From contig NZ_JAPJIV010000016.1 in NCBI RefSeq assembly GCF_026241895.1, positions 95,572 through 159,571 on the forward strand: a stretch of DNA of 64,000 bases, given 5' to 3'. Position numbers and translations under genes: made by a program. Origin of the DNA: Pseudomonas sp. RIT-562. Lineage in GTDB: Bacteria > Pseudomonadota > Gammaproteobacteria > Pseudomonadales > Pseudomonadaceae. Position 1 is the first letter of the stretch. Every line of letters begins with the position of its first letter. Under the pieces are notes generated by a model. The model searched no databases and was not told where the DNA came from. It saw nothing but the letters and a program-made list of their open reading frames with translations. Shown piece by piece: positions 40,571-49,995 of this stretch.

Positions 40571-41788
40571 TCAGGCCTTTTTGGTTCTCGGCAGGAAGAT
40601 CGCCAGCACACCCAGCAGCGGCAGGAACGAACACAGGAAATACACGTACTCAATCCCGTGCGCATCCGCCAGATATCCCAGCAACGCCGCACCAATCCCG
40701 CCAAAACCAAACATCAGGCCAAAGAACACCCCGGCGATCATCCCGACATTTCCGGGCACCAACTCCTGGGCATACACCACGATGGCCGAAAATGCCGAAG
40801 CCAGGATAAAACCGATCACCACGCTCAAGACGCTGGTCCAGAACAGGTCGACGTGAGGCAATAGCAGCGTGAAAGGCGCAACGCCGAGAATCGAAAACCA
40901 GATGACTGCCTTGCGTCCGATCTTGTCGCCGATCGGCCCGCCAAAGAAGGTTCCCGCAGCCACCGCACCGAGGAACAGGAACAGATGCAGCTGCGAACTG
41001 GCCACCGACAGGTCGAACTTCTCGATCAGGTAGAAGGTGTAGTAACTGGTGAGACTCGACATGTAAAAGTACTTGGAGAACACCAGCAGCCCAAGCACGA
41101 CCAATGCGCTGATCACCCTCCCCTTCGACAAACCATGAGTCGCTGCCTGCCCCTGCTTGAGCTTGAACAGGTTCAGGTGATTGGCATACCAGCGGCTAAT
41201 CCGGTACAGCACGAATAACGCAAACACCGCGAACAGCCCGAACCAGGCGACGTGGCCCTGGCCAAATGGAATGATGATGGCGGCGGCCAGCAATGGCCCG
41301 AATGCCGAACCCGCGTTGCCGCCGACCTGGAAAGTGGACTGTGCCAGGCCGAACCGCCCGCCCGATGCCAGCCGCGCTACGCGAGAAGCCTCCGGATGGA
41401 AGGTCGAAGAGCCGATACCGATCAGCGCAGCCGCCAGCAGGATCATTGGAAAGCTGCCGACCACCGACATCATCAGGATGCCAATCAAGGTGCACACCGT
41501 CCCGGCCGGCAACAGCCACGGCTTGGGATGGCGATCGGTGTGGTAGCCGACCCATGGCTGCAACAGCGATGCGGTCAGTTGGAAAGTCAGGGTGATCAGG
41601 CCGACCTGGGTAAAGGTCAGGCCGTAATTGGCCTTGAGCATCGGATAGATCGACGGCAAAACCGACTGGATCAGGTCGTTGATCAGATGCGCCAGCGCCA
41701 CGGCGCCGATGATGCGCATGACCAGTGGGCTGCTTTGTGAAGTCGCTGAAGCGGGCTCGGCGCCGGCCTGGGCATTGCTGATAGCCAT
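40571..41788 (-). CDS. MFS transporter, fosmidomycin-resistance (Fsr) type
   Basis: A 405-residue 12-helix major facilitator protein. The segment HLINDLIQSVLPSIYPMLKA at the first helix and GIGSSTFHPEASRVARLASG in the third match the Fsr family, which exports fosmidomycin and other drugs. The natural substrate is unknown. The ATG at 41788 (MAISNAQAG) is used, with GGAAAA about 9 bases upstream; 10 in-frame codons further upstream lack a ribosome site. Confidence 0.85.
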   Translation of the reverse strand: MAISNAQAGAEPASATSQSSPLVMRIIGAVALAHLINDLIQSVLPSIYPMLKANYGLTFTQVGLITLTFQLTASLLQPWVGYHTDRHPKPWLLPAGTVCTLIGILMMSVVGSFPMILLAAALIGIGSSTFHPEASRVARLASGGRFGLAQSTFQVGGNAGSAFGPLLAAAIIIPFGQGHVAWFGLFAVFALFVLYRISRWYANHLNLFKLKQGQAATHGLSKGRVISALVVLGLLVFSKYFYMSSLTSYYTFYLIEKFDLSVASSQLHLFLFLGAVAAGTFFGGPIGDKIGRKAVIWFSILGVAPFTLLLPHVDLFWTSVLSVVIGFILASAFSAIVVYAQELVPGNVGMIAGVFFGLMFGFGGIGAALLGYLADAHGIEYVYFLCSFLPLLGVLAIFLPRTKKA

Positions 41789-41884
41789 GAGATTTTCCGG
41801 ACAAACGGGTGGGTGCAAATGGGCAAGTGCATCAATGTGCCATTTTTCAGTGCGCCAGCGCCATCCCCTTAGCCTGCTAACGAC

Positions 41885-42121
41885 ATGTGCTTACGTTTAT
41901 TTGCAAGTAATAGCGCATCGCCATGGTCTGAATCTTGCGTTATCACACCCTTTAAACGCGGCCCCTTACAAAGGGGACCGAGAATGGGAAGTTTCGCTAC
42001 GCAGTCGGCCTACAGAGCTGACGAGGGTGAACTTTCGAGGCCTTTAAAAGGGGCACCAGTCGCGGCCGTTTCGGCCACGGCGCACGCCGATGGTGCGTGG
42101 TGCCCAGGGGAGTCATGGGGC
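41885..42121 (+). other. Structured leader before the chemoreceptor gene
   Basis: The frame of the next gene stays open through this stretch, but the translation looks non-protein-like. The DNA holds several stems: CCCCTT/AAGGGG near 41965-41980, and a long hairpin GGGCACCA (about 42050-42057) with TGGTGCCC just before the ribosome site AGGGGAG (42105-42111). The last stem could hide or expose that site. No match to a known riboswitch class was recognised. Confidence 0.35.
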
Positions 42122-44179
42122 ATGCAGGCATTTTTATCACCGGGGATCCGTTTGCTGGGGCGCTTTGGCTTCGCACGCAAGTTTCAACTGTTGTTTTTGC
42201 TGTTCATTCTGCCGCTGGCGGGCAGCCTGTGGATGATCGGCCAAGACTACCGCAGCAAACTAAACCTGATCTCGGAAGAACGCGCTGGGGCTCGGCAACT
42301 GCTGGCACTGGATGCGCTGGATAACCTGCTCGGAGCGCAGCGTGATCGAGCCGCTCGCTGGCGAGCCACGGAAACCAATCGCCAACCCACCCCTGCAACA
42401 CTCGCCGCGATGGCCGCGTTTGACGACGCGCAGCCTGCAATCGCCAAGGCGGCTACGGATTTGGGCAACACGCTCAACACTGAAGGTGCCCGGGACGCAA
42501 CACTGGAGCGCTACCAGGCCCTGCAAGCGGCCCTCGCTGGCCTGGACTCAAAAAGCCTCGGCAGCGTCGGTTGGTGGCCCGATGGTTATGAACGCTTCAC
42601 CCGCGCCCTGGGCGCCCTGCAAGCCGTGCGCGAGCAAATCGCCATGGATAACCGCCTGACGCTCGCGCCCTGGCTCGAAACCTATCTGTTGACGCAGATC
42701 TCCACCCAGCATGCGCCGGACCTGATCGAACGGGTCGGGCGCCTGGCCAGCATTGGCCAGGCCTCGGTAGTGTCAGGACAATTCACCCTGCAGAGCCGGT
42801 TACAGCTGCGGGACCTGCGCAGTCGTATCGGCGACGCCAGGGAGCAACTGGTAAAAACTGCGGGCCTGCTCGAATCGCGCCTTCCCAGTGACCTGCACAC
42901 CTGGGCAGAACGCTACAACGCCAGCCTCAAGCACCTGGATGCCGAGCTCAAGGTACTCGATGACGGCGTGTTCGGCGGCAGCATCAACCTCAAGCACGAA
43001 GACTTCGAGCGTGGCCTGGACGCCTTGCTGGTCGACCTCGCCGCCTTGCGCCAGCAGTCGCTGGAGTCGCTGGATCAACGCCTGGCGCACTACCATGCCT
43101 CGGCGATGCGCCAGGTGATCGGCGTGGCGACGATTTTTGGCTGCCTGCTGCTGGCGGCGCTGTATCTGTTCACCTGCCTCCAAGCGTCTATCCGGCGCAG
43201 CGCCAGCGGGATTACGGTGCTCGCCGAAGCGCTGCGCGATGGCAATCTCAGCCTGCAGGTGCCCGTGCACGGCCGCGATGAACTGGCAGCCATCAGCACT
43301 GCGCTCAACGTCGCGGTCGTGCAACTGCGCAACAGTTTGCTGGGCGTGGACCACGAGACCCTGCAACTGAGCAACGCCGTACACGCGCTCAACCAACACT
43401 CCAGCGGTGCATTGGGCGAAGTCGAGGCGCAACAACTGCAGATCAGCCAGATCGCCGCAGCGGCCACCCAACTGGCTGCCACTTCCCAAGGCGTGGCCCA
43501 AAGCTGTGAACAGGCCTCGGGCAGCGCCCAGCACACCCGGCGCATTGCTGCCGACAGCAGCCGCGACAGCCAACGCACCACGGCGAGCATCCAGCAGCTC
43601 AACCACCGCCTAAACGAAACAGCTGCAGCACTTGGCAGGGTCAGTGAGCAAGGGCAGCAAATCCAGCTAGTGGTCGACACGATTCGTGGAGTGGCCGAGC
43701 AGACTAACCTCCTGGCCCTCAACGCAGCCATCGAGGCTGCGCGGGCAGGTGATCAGGGCCGTGGTTTTGCCGTGGTGGCGGACGAAGTGCGCAGCCTGTC
43801 GAAGCGCACGCAATCCTCGACCGCGCAAATCGCCCAGACGGTTGATAGCCTGCGGCAAACGGTGGATGAGGCAGTGAGCCTGATGGAAGCGGCCTGCAGC
43901 CAGGCGCAAAACGATGCGCAGTCGGTCACCGGACTGGGCGAGCGACTGGGTGAAATTGCTAGCGCGGTGCAAGGCGTCACCGACACCCTGGCGCACATCG
44001 CGACAGCGGTCGAGGAGCAGGCCAGTACCGCCGATGAGGTCAGCGGCAATATCCAGCAAGTTGATCAGGCGGCAGTGCGGCTGCTTGAAGGTGCCCGGGC
44101 TGTGAACCTGGCGGCGGACACGTTGAGCCAGGGCAGCAAGGCATTGAGCGCCAATACTGGGAGATTTCAGCTCGGCTGA
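42122..44179 (+). CDS. Methyl-accepting chemotaxis protein with nitrate/nitrite-type helical sensor
   Basis: A 685-residue chemoreceptor. Membrane span 1 is at about 25-42 (FQLLFLLFILPLAGSLWMIG); a long all-helical periplasmic domain of about 290 residues follows; span 2 is at about 335-355; then HAMP and the cytoplasmic signalling domain. The hairpin tip EQTNLLALNAAIEAARAGDQ with GRGFAVVADEVRSLSKRT is at about 524-560. Ligand unknown. The ATG at 42122 begins the N-terminal basic-hydrophobic signal anchor; AGGGGAG lies 10 bases upstream. Confidence 0.85.
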   Translation: MQAFLSPGIRLLGRFGFARKFQLLFLLFILPLAGSLWMIGQDYRSKLNLISEERAGARQLLALDALDNLLGAQRDRAARWRATETNRQPTPATLAAMAAFDDAQPAIAKAATDLGNTLNTEGARDATLERYQALQAALAGLDSKSLGSVGWWPDGYERFTRALGALQAVREQIAMDNRLTLAPWLETYLLTQISTQHAPDLIERVGRLASIGQASVVSGQFTLQSRLQLRDLRSRIGDAREQLVKTAGLLESRLPSDLHTWAERYNASLKHLDAELKVLDDGVFGGSINLKHEDFERGLDALLVDLAALRQQSLESLDQRLAHYHASAMRQVIGVATIFGCLLLAALYLFTCLQASIRRSASGITVLAEALRDGNLSLQVPVHGRDELAAISTALNVAVVQLRNSLLGVDHETLQLSNAVHALNQHSSGALGEVEAQQLQISQIAAAATQLAATSQGVAQSCEQASGSAQHTRRIAADSSRDSQRTTASIQQLNHRLNETAAALGRVSEQGQQIQLVVDTIRGVAEQTNLLALNAAIEAARAGDQGRGFAVVADEVRSLSKRTQSSTAQIAQTVDSLRQTVDEAVSLMEAACSQAQNDAQSVTGLGERLGEIASAVQGVTDTLAHIATAVEEQASTADEVSGNIQQVDQAAVRLLEGARAVNLAADTLSQGSKALSANTGRFQLG

Positions 44180-44255
44180 GCGCCTCCCAGGTGGCGTTTT
44201 ATTGCCTCTGGAGGATAAGCGGTTGAAAGCGTAGAGAAATATTTTAAATTTACGC

Positions 44256-44284
44256 TTGACGCATCCCCGTTACCGGTGAATAAT
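44256..44284 (+). promoter_or_regulatory. Promoter of tRNA-Met
   Basis: TTGACG (44256-44261), 17-bp spacer, AATAAT (44279-44284), 12 bases before the tRNA 5' end. An AT-rich stretch upstream (TATTTTAAATTTA) looks like an UP element. Confidence 0.7.
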
Positions 44285-44295
44285 GCGCGCCACTT

Positions 44296-44372
44296 GGCTA
44301 CATAGCTCAGTTGGTTAGAGCATAGCATTCATAATGCTGGGGTCCGGGGTTCAAGTCCCTGTGTAGCCACCA
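44296..44372 (+). tRNA. tRNA-Met(CAT), elongator
   Basis: A 77-nt cloverleaf with encoded CCA. Acceptor GGCTACA / TGTAGCC is fully paired at position 1-72, which marks the elongator rather than the initiator. The anticodon loop TTCATAA carries CAT, and the T-arm has GTTCAAGTC. Confidence 0.96.
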
Positions 44373-44378
44373 AGTACT

Positions 44379-44412
44379 AAAAACGGCTTACCGCGAGGTA
44401 GGCCGTTTTTTT
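44379..44412 (+). terminator. Rho-independent terminator of tRNA-Met
   Basis: Stem AAACGGCTTACC / GGTAGGCCGTTT with a small bulge and a 4-base loop, followed by T-run; it starts 7 bases after the tRNA CCA. Confidence 0.85.
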
Positions 44413-44530
44413 ATGCCTGCGAAAAAGTCCCTGCGCTGACTGGTCGGCAGACATGATCCCTCCCGTGTTTGCGTCACCAGGTGTCGGCCGATACAGTCCG
44501 GTAATCTTTCCCACGGACGGAGTGCCCATC

Positions 44531-46363
44531 GTGTCCCCTGCTTCCCACTTGAACCGCAATCGACTGTCGGCGCTGGCACTGATTGCCGCTGCGCTGACCC
44601 TGGGCGCTTGCAATGCCCCGCCGACTTCGACGCTGCCCCTCGCGCCGGAAAGCGCCTCAGGTTATCGCAGCGACCTGCAAACTCGTTATGCCACCCGGCA
44701 TATGGCCGCAGCGGCAAACCCACTGGCCGCCGAGGCCGGACGGGAGATGTTGCGCCAGGGCGGTTCGGCCATCGACTCGGCGATCGCGATGCAGGCAGTG
44801 TTGACCCTGGTCGAGCCGCAGTCTTCCGGCATCGGCGGTGGCGCGTTGATTGTGTTGTGGGATGGCAAGGCCGTGCGCACTTATGACGGTCGCGAAACTG
44901 CGCCGGCCGGTGCCAGCGAGAAACTATTCCTGCAAGCCGATGGCAAGCCGATGCCGTTTACCCAGGCGCAGATCGGCGGGCGGTCGGTGGGCACACCGGG
45001 CGTGTTGCGCGCTCTCGAGCTGGCGCACCGCAAACATGGACGCCTGCCTTGGGCAACCCTGTTCGAGCCCGCGATCAAACTTGCAGAACAAGGCTTCGCG
45101 ATTTCTCCGCGCCTGCACCAGTTGATCGCCGCGGACTCCTCCATGCGGCGCTCACCGGAGATGATGGCGTACTTCATGAATGCCGACGGCAGCCCGAAGG
45201 CTGCAGGAACGCTGCTGAAGAATCCGGCACTGGCGGCCGTGTTGAAACGCATCGCCAAGGAAGGTCCTGACGCCTTGTACAAAGGCGCAGTGGCCGAGGA
45301 GATAGTCGCCAAGGTGCAGGGCCATGCGAATCCGGGGAGCTTGTCGCTGAATGATCTGCAAGCCTACCAGGCCAAGGAGCGCCAGCCGCTGTGCACCGAC
45401 TACAAGCGCTGGCAGGTATGCGGCATGCCACCGCCTTCATCGGGTGGAGTCGCCATCGCGCAGATCCTTGGCACACTCAACGCCCTGCAAGCCCGTGATC
45501 CGAGCCTGGCCCTGGCAACCATGAAACCCCGCAAGAGCTCCGCGGCGGCTGGCATCGAGCCCGCTCCTGAAGCCGTGCACCTGATTTCCGAGGCCGAGCG
45601 CCTGGCCTATGCCGATCGCGCGCAATACCTGGCCGACGCTGATTTTGTCCCGGTCCCCGTCCAGGGACTGCTGGATCCGGGTTATCTGGCCAGCCGCGCC
45701 GCGCTGATCGGCGAGCGCAGCATGGGCACGGCCCAACCTGGCACACCTGCGGGGATCCAGGTCGCCTATGCACCAGACCGCTCGCCTCTGCGCATCTCCA
45801 CCTCGCAAGTGGTGGCCGTCGATGACCAGGGTGGCGCGGTCTCCATGACCACCACCGTGGAATCAGCTTTCGGTTCGCACCTGATGGTGCAAGGTTTCCT
45901 GCTGAACAACCAGATGACCGACTTCTCGTTCATCCCCGAAGAAAACGGCCAGAAAGTCGCCAACCGTGTCGAGCCGGGCAAGCGCCCCCGTTCTTCAATG
46001 GCGCCAACGCTGATCTTCGATCGCGCCAGCGGCGAGTTCCTGGCCACCCTCGGCTCGCCGGGCGGCTCCCAGATCATCGAGTACGTCGCCAAGTCGACCA
46101 TCGGCCTGCTCGACTGGAACCTCGATGCGCAGACGGCCATCAACCTGCCCAATTTCGGCAGCCGCAACGGCCCGACGGAGCTTGAACGAGGGCAGTTCAG
46201 CAACGAACTGATCCAGGCGCTCAAGGATAAGGGACATAGTGTGAACGAGATCGACATGACCAGCGGCACCCAGGCGATTGTCCGGGTCAGGGATGCGCAG
46301 GGCAAAGCCTCTCTGGCAGGCGGCGCCGACCCACGACGGGAGGGGCAAGCGTTGGGGGATTGA
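44531..46363 (+). CDS. ggt: Gamma-glutamyltransferase, lipoprotein form
   Basis: A 610-residue self-cleaving Ntn hydrolase acting on glutathione in the periplasm. The N-terminus has a lipobox (LTLGAC), unlike the soluble E. coli enzyme. The predicted cleavage nucleophile is Thr424 in ISTSQVVAVDDQGGAVSM; the family pattern there is T-[ST]-H, but His is Gln here. GGIGGGALIVL-like and PPPSSGGVAIAQ blocks are otherwise normal, as is LLNNQMTDFSF. A GTG at 44531 is chosen because GGAG lies 8 bases upstream; another GTG is 3 codons earlier. Confidence 0.88.
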   Translation: MSPASHLNRNRLSALALIAAALTLGACNAPPTSTLPLAPESASGYRSDLQTRYATRHMAAAANPLAAEAGREMLRQGGSAIDSAIAMQAVLTLVEPQSSGIGGGALIVLWDGKAVRTYDGRETAPAGASEKLFLQADGKPMPFTQAQIGGRSVGTPGVLRALELAHRKHGRLPWATLFEPAIKLAEQGFAISPRLHQLIAADSSMRRSPEMMAYFMNADGSPKAAGTLLKNPALAAVLKRIAKEGPDALYKGAVAEEIVAKVQGHANPGSLSLNDLQAYQAKERQPLCTDYKRWQVCGMPPPSSGGVAIAQILGTLNALQARDPSLALATMKPRKSSAAAGIEPAPEAVHLISEAERLAYADRAQYLADADFVPVPVQGLLDPGYLASRAALIGERSMGTAQPGTPAGIQVAYAPDRSPLRISTSQVVAVDDQGGAVSMTTTVESAFGSHLMVQGFLLNNQMTDFSFIPEENGQKVANRVEPGKRPRSSMAPTLIFDRASGEFLATLGSPGGSQIIEYVAKSTIGLLDWNLDAQTAINLPNFGSRNGPTELERGQFSNELIQALKDKGHSVNEIDMTSGTQAIVRVRDAQGKASLAGGADPRREGQALGD

Positions 46364-46381
46364 GTTGGCCGGGGGGCTGAC

Positions 46382-46981
46382 TCAAACTGCCAGAACCTTC
46401 CCATCCACCGGATCACCGATCTTCAGGAAATGCCCACCCGCCACGTGATGCAGGGTGCGTAACTCATCCTGCCCTTCGAAGTGCCAGCGGCCATCGCTGA
46501 ACACTCGCTCATCGGCTTGGGCGGCGATGACTTCGGCAAGGAACAGGTCGTACTGCTGGTGATTGCCAGGCTCCGGCAGCAGTCGACATTCCAGCCAGGC
46601 AACGCAGCCTTCCAGCATCGGCGCGGCAACCAGTTCGCCGCTAAATGTCTGCAGGTTGTAGGCGTGGAATTTGTCCTGGCCGTGGGCCTGGGAAATTTCC
46701 AGTCCGGATGTAGAACCCACGGTCTGGACGATGTCGGCCTGGGCGGCGCAAGGCACGTTCAGGACGAAGGTGCCTGAGGCTTCCAGCAGCTGTCGGGTCC
46801 AGGTGGACTTGTCCAGCACCACGGCGATTTTCGGTGGCTCGAAATCCAGAGGCATTGCCCAGGCAGCGGCCATGATATTGCGCTGGCCATCGTGGGCGGC
46901 GCTGACCAGTACGGTCGGCCCGTGATTGAGCAGGCGATAGGCCTTGTTCAAGGGGACGGGCCGGCGATGGGAAGCGTGCAT
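46382..46981 (-). CDS. Flavin reductase-like FMN-binding split-barrel protein
   Basis: A 199-residue protein of the flavin reductase-like family. The N-terminal LNKAYRLLNHGPTVLVSA and the FMN-contacting AAAWAMPLDFEPPKIAVVLD block are typical, with TRQLLEASGTFVLNVP after them. Such proteins reduce FMN or bind it as cofactor; the partner is unknown. It is convergent with ggt, whose stop lies 18 bases away. Confidence 0.82.
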   Translation of the reverse strand: MHASHRRPVPLNKAYRLLNHGPTVLVSAAHDGQRNIMAAAWAMPLDFEPPKIAVVLDKSTWTRQLLEASGTFVLNVPCAAQADIVQTVGSTSGLEISQAHGQDKFHAYNLQTFSGELVAAPMLEGCVAWLECRLLPEPGNHQQYDLFLAEVIAAQADERVFSDGRWHFEGQDELRTLHHVAGGHFLKIGDPVDGKVLAV

Positions 46982-47035
46982 GCTATGTGCTCCTGGAGAA
47001 AACCCCGATTGTAGCGGGATACGCGTCGCGCCGGC

Positions 47036-48352
47036 TCAGTTCGCCAACTGGTTGGCGAACTGCCCTACGGCGTCTACCACCTTCTGCGCGCCGTCCTGGA
47101 TCTCGACAATCACCGAGCCCGCCTCCGCCGCCAGCGCCAGCCCCTGCTCAGCCTGAAGCTTGCCTTCGGTCATCAGGGTGACCGCGTGACGCGCCATATC
47201 CTGGTTCTGGCGCACCACGCCGACGATTTCATCAGTGGCCTGGCTGGTCCGCGATGCCAACTGCCGCACCTCGTCCGCCACCACGGCAAAGCCGCGACCC
47301 TGCTCGCCTGCCCGGGCCGCTTCAATGGCGGCGTTGAGCGCCAGCAGGTTGGTCTGCTCGGCAATGCCGCTGATGGTCTTGACGATGCTGCCGATGACCA
47401 GCGACTGGTCGTTCAGCGCCTCAATGCCCTCGCCAGCGGTTTGCATGTGCCTGGCCAGGTCACGCATCACCTCGACGGCCTGGGTGACCACCGCATTCCC
47501 GCGCTGCGCACTGTCGTCAGTCTGCCGCGAGGTGCTATAGGCGATGTTGGCCGCCTCGGCGACAGCTTGCTCCTGGTTGACCTGATCGGTGATCACGGTG
47601 GCGAACTTGACCACTTTGTACAGCTTGTCGTTGGCATCGAGCACGGGGTTGTAGGAAGCTTCCAGCCAGACCGTACGACCGTGGCTGTCGATGCGCTTGA
47701 ATCGATCAGCCACGAACTCGCCAGCATTCAGCCGCCGCCAGAAAGCCTGGTAAGCGGCGCTTGAGGACTCGTCCGGTGTGCAGAACATCCGGTGATGTTT
47801 GCCCTTGATCTGCGCGAGGCTGTAGCCCATGCCGCTGAGAAAGCGGTCGTTGGCCGCCAGTACGTTGCCATTGAGGTCAAACTCGATCACCGCCGTCGAA
47901 CGCACCAAGGCGCCGATCAGGTTCTCATGTTCCCGGGACGCCTCGATGGTGCGAGTCAGGTCACTGGAAAAAATCGAGAAGTGCCTGATGCGCCCATCCG
48001 CCGAGCGTATTGGCTGCATGATCGAGCGCAACCACGCTTCCTCGCCATTACCCCGCAGCAGGCGCACCGCCCCGGCAAAGTGCTCGCCACGCTGCAGCGC
48101 CGTCTTGAAGCGGTGATGGAATTCGTCGGATTTGACATGGACCGGGATGAGATCTTCGATGTGCCGACCGCTCAGATCCTGCCCCTTGTAGCGCATTTCG
48201 TCGATGAAGTTCTGATTGACCGACAGGATCCGCCCCTCGATATCCAGGGTCAGGACCAGCATCTCGCTTTCCAGGCTTTCCTTCACTTGCTGAAGGCTGG
48301 AAAGTTCTTCACGAAGAGCCGACAGCTCCTGCTTCAAGCGTTTATTGAACAT
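47036..48352 (-). CDS. Cytosolic PAS-PAS chemoreceptor (BdlA-like)
   Basis: A 438-residue methyl-accepting protein with no membrane segment. A short coiled coil (about 5-30) leads to two PAS domains (about 30-130 and 145-255), followed by a shortened signalling domain with EQTNLLALNAAIEAARAGEQ at about 332-351. BdlA of P. aeruginosa, which links redox or nutrient cues to biofilm dispersal, has this layout. PAS cofactors (heme or flavin) cannot be told. The ATG at 48352 is used; a GTG 3 codons earlier is possible. Confidence 0.83.
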   Translation of the reverse strand: MFNKRLKQELSALREELSSLQQVKESLESEMLVLTLDIEGRILSVNQNFIDEMRYKGQDLSGRHIEDLIPVHVKSDEFHHRFKTALQRGEHFAGAVRLLRGNGEEAWLRSIMQPIRSADGRIRHFSIFSSDLTRTIEASREHENLIGALVRSTAVIEFDLNGNVLAANDRFLSGMGYSLAQIKGKHHRMFCTPDESSSAAYQAFWRRLNAGEFVADRFKRIDSHGRTVWLEASYNPVLDANDKLYKVVKFATVITDQVNQEQAVAEAANIAYSTSRQTDDSAQRGNAVVTQAVEVMRDLARHMQTAGEGIEALNDQSLVIGSIVKTISGIAEQTNLLALNAAIEAARAGEQGRGFAVVADEVRQLASRTSQATDEIVGVVRQNQDMARHAVTLMTEGKLQAEQGLALAAEAGSVIVEIQDGAQKVVDAVGQFANQLAN

Positions 48353-48479
48353 GGAATGCACCGATGGACAGGGTAGAAAGCGAAATGCAGCCTAGCCATC
48401 GGCCTCGGAAATATTTTCTGAAGAGCTGTGCAGTGTTGTCCTACAAAAATAGTTGCGCCGGGTGCGAGGCCTCCCTCGA

Positions 48480-49793
48480 TTACACGGCGCCCGTCGCCGC
48501 GCAGTTGCCGACCCGCGGCATCCGCGCACCGAAATACGCCGCACTGGCGACGCCCACCACGCCCATCACTGCGCTGAAAATCACACAGATCCATGGACTC
48601 CAGGGCATCAACCCGATCAGCAACAACGGGGTGATACTGGCCCATGCGGCATAGGCAATGTTGTAGGTGAAGGAAATTCCCGAAACACGAATACGCGCCG
48701 GAAACAGCCCAACCATCACCGACGGCACTGCGCCGACCACGCCGCAACACAAGCCGGCAATGGCGTACGCCAGGCCAATCCAGCTACCGCCGTTGATCAG
48801 GCAGGCATAGAGCACGGTAATGCCCAGCGGCAGCAGCAGGCTGTAGAGCATGACGGTACGCCAGGCTCCGATGCGATCCACCAGGACTCCGGCGATCACG
48901 CAACCAATGTTCAGGAAGACAATGCCCAGGGCACTGAGCCCGAAGGTGTGGCTGGCGGTCATGCCGAACGTTTTCTGCATCATGGTCGGGGTGATGACCA
49001 CGAACACCACCACCGCCGAGGTCAGCACACAAGTCAGGATCATCGCCGGCAGCATGGCCAGGCGATGTTCGCGCAGGACCGTGCGCAACGGCAGTTCGAC
49101 CGCAGCTTCGCGCTTGGCCTGCATAGCCATGAACACCGGGGTTTCGCTGAGCCAGCGGCGCAACCAGACGCCAATCACCCCAAACACCCCTCCCAGCAGG
49201 AACGGATACCGCCAGGCGTAATCGAGGATTTCCGCAGGGGTGAACATCTGCGCCAGGAACGTCGCCGCCAGCGCGCCGATCAGATAGCCGAAGGTCAGCC
49301 CTGCCTGCAGGAAACCCAGCGCATACCCACGATGGCCGACCGGGGCGTGCTCGGCGACAAAGACCCAGGCGCTCGGCACTTCACCGCCTACGGCCGCCCC
49401 TTGCAGGATGCGCAGGGCCAGTAACAGCAGCGGCGCGAAATAACCGATCTGGGCGTAGGTCGGCATGATCCCGATCAGCAGGCACGGTAGCGCCATCATC
49501 AGGATGCTCAGGCTGAAGACCTTCTTGCGCCCCAGCCGGTCGGCGAAGTGCGCCATCAGGATGCCGCCCAATGGCCGCGCCAGGTAACCGGTGACGAAGA
49601 TCCCGAAGCTTTGCAGCAGGCGCAGCCACTCCGGCATTTCCGGCGGGAAAAACAGCTGGCTGAGGGTCAGGGCGAAAAATACGAAAATGATGAAATCGTA
49701 GATTTCCAGCGCCCCGCCCAGGGCTGCAAGGCCGAGGGTCTTGTAGTCCGAACGAGTGAACGGCGCCGGGCGCACATCGGTTTGGGCTGTCAT
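48480..49793 (-). CDS. MFS transporter, metabolite:H+ symporter (MHS) family
   Basis: A 437-residue 12-helix transporter. The loop FADRLGRKKVFSLSILMMAL after helix 2 and GEVPSAWVFVAEHAPVGHRG near helix 4-5 are MHS (citrate/shikimate/proline-betaine symporter) blocks. It imports a small organic acid or osmolyte; the substrate is unknown. The ATG at 49793 (MTAQTDVRPAPFTRSDYKTL) is used; an in-frame site 8 codons upstream is less likely. It diverges from the AtoE-type gene. Confidence 0.82.
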   Translation of the reverse strand: MTAQTDVRPAPFTRSDYKTLGLAALGGALEIYDFIIFVFFALTLSQLFFPPEMPEWLRLLQSFGIFVTGYLARPLGGILMAHFADRLGRKKVFSLSILMMALPCLLIGIMPTYAQIGYFAPLLLLALRILQGAAVGGEVPSAWVFVAEHAPVGHRGYALGFLQAGLTFGYLIGALAATFLAQMFTPAEILDYAWRYPFLLGGVFGVIGVWLRRWLSETPVFMAMQAKREAAVELPLRTVLREHRLAMLPAMILTCVLTSAVVVFVVITPTMMQKTFGMTASHTFGLSALGIVFLNIGCVIAGVLVDRIGAWRTVMLYSLLLPLGITVLYACLINGGSWIGLAYAIAGLCCGVVGAVPSVMVGLFPARIRVSGISFTYNIAYAAWASITPLLLIGLMPWSPWICVIFSAVMGVVGVASAAYFGARMPRVGNCAATGAV

Positions 49794-49868
49794 GAAAAAG
49801 CACTCTGGCACGGGCAAAAATTCAAGGCGCCCATGGTCTACGCAAATTGCTCTGCGGACAACCCGTTA

Positions 49869-49899
49869 GACCAAAGTCCCAAAGCGGTAAAAGTTGGTC
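49869..49899. promoter_or_regulatory. Inverted repeat between divergent transporter genes
   Basis: GACCAA (49869-49874) and TTGGTC (49894-49899), 19 bases apart, in the 202-bp gap between the MHS and AtoE genes. It may be a regulator binding site; no regulator gene is adjacent. Weak evidence. Confidence 0.3.
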
Positions 49900-49995
49900 A
49901 CAAAAAAACAGCGTTTGATTTACTGTTGGCACCTGACCGGACGGGCCTTTGCGGCCCGGAACAACACGATAATCATAAAAATTCGAGGTTCTCCC

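Noticed and set aside
41885..42121. N-terminal extension of the chemoreceptor by 79 residues
   Set aside because: The added residues lack a signal or fold, and the normal N-terminal membrane anchor starts at 42122 with a good ribosome site.
42000..42121. c-di-GMP or cobalamin riboswitch before the chemoreceptor
   Set aside because: The conserved blocks of those classes could not be found; only generic stems are visible.
45276..45281. TGTACA hexamer inside ggt
   Set aside because: A lone hexamer within coding sequence without a partner 18 bp away; not counted as a LitR-type site. The same holds for the one near 4092.
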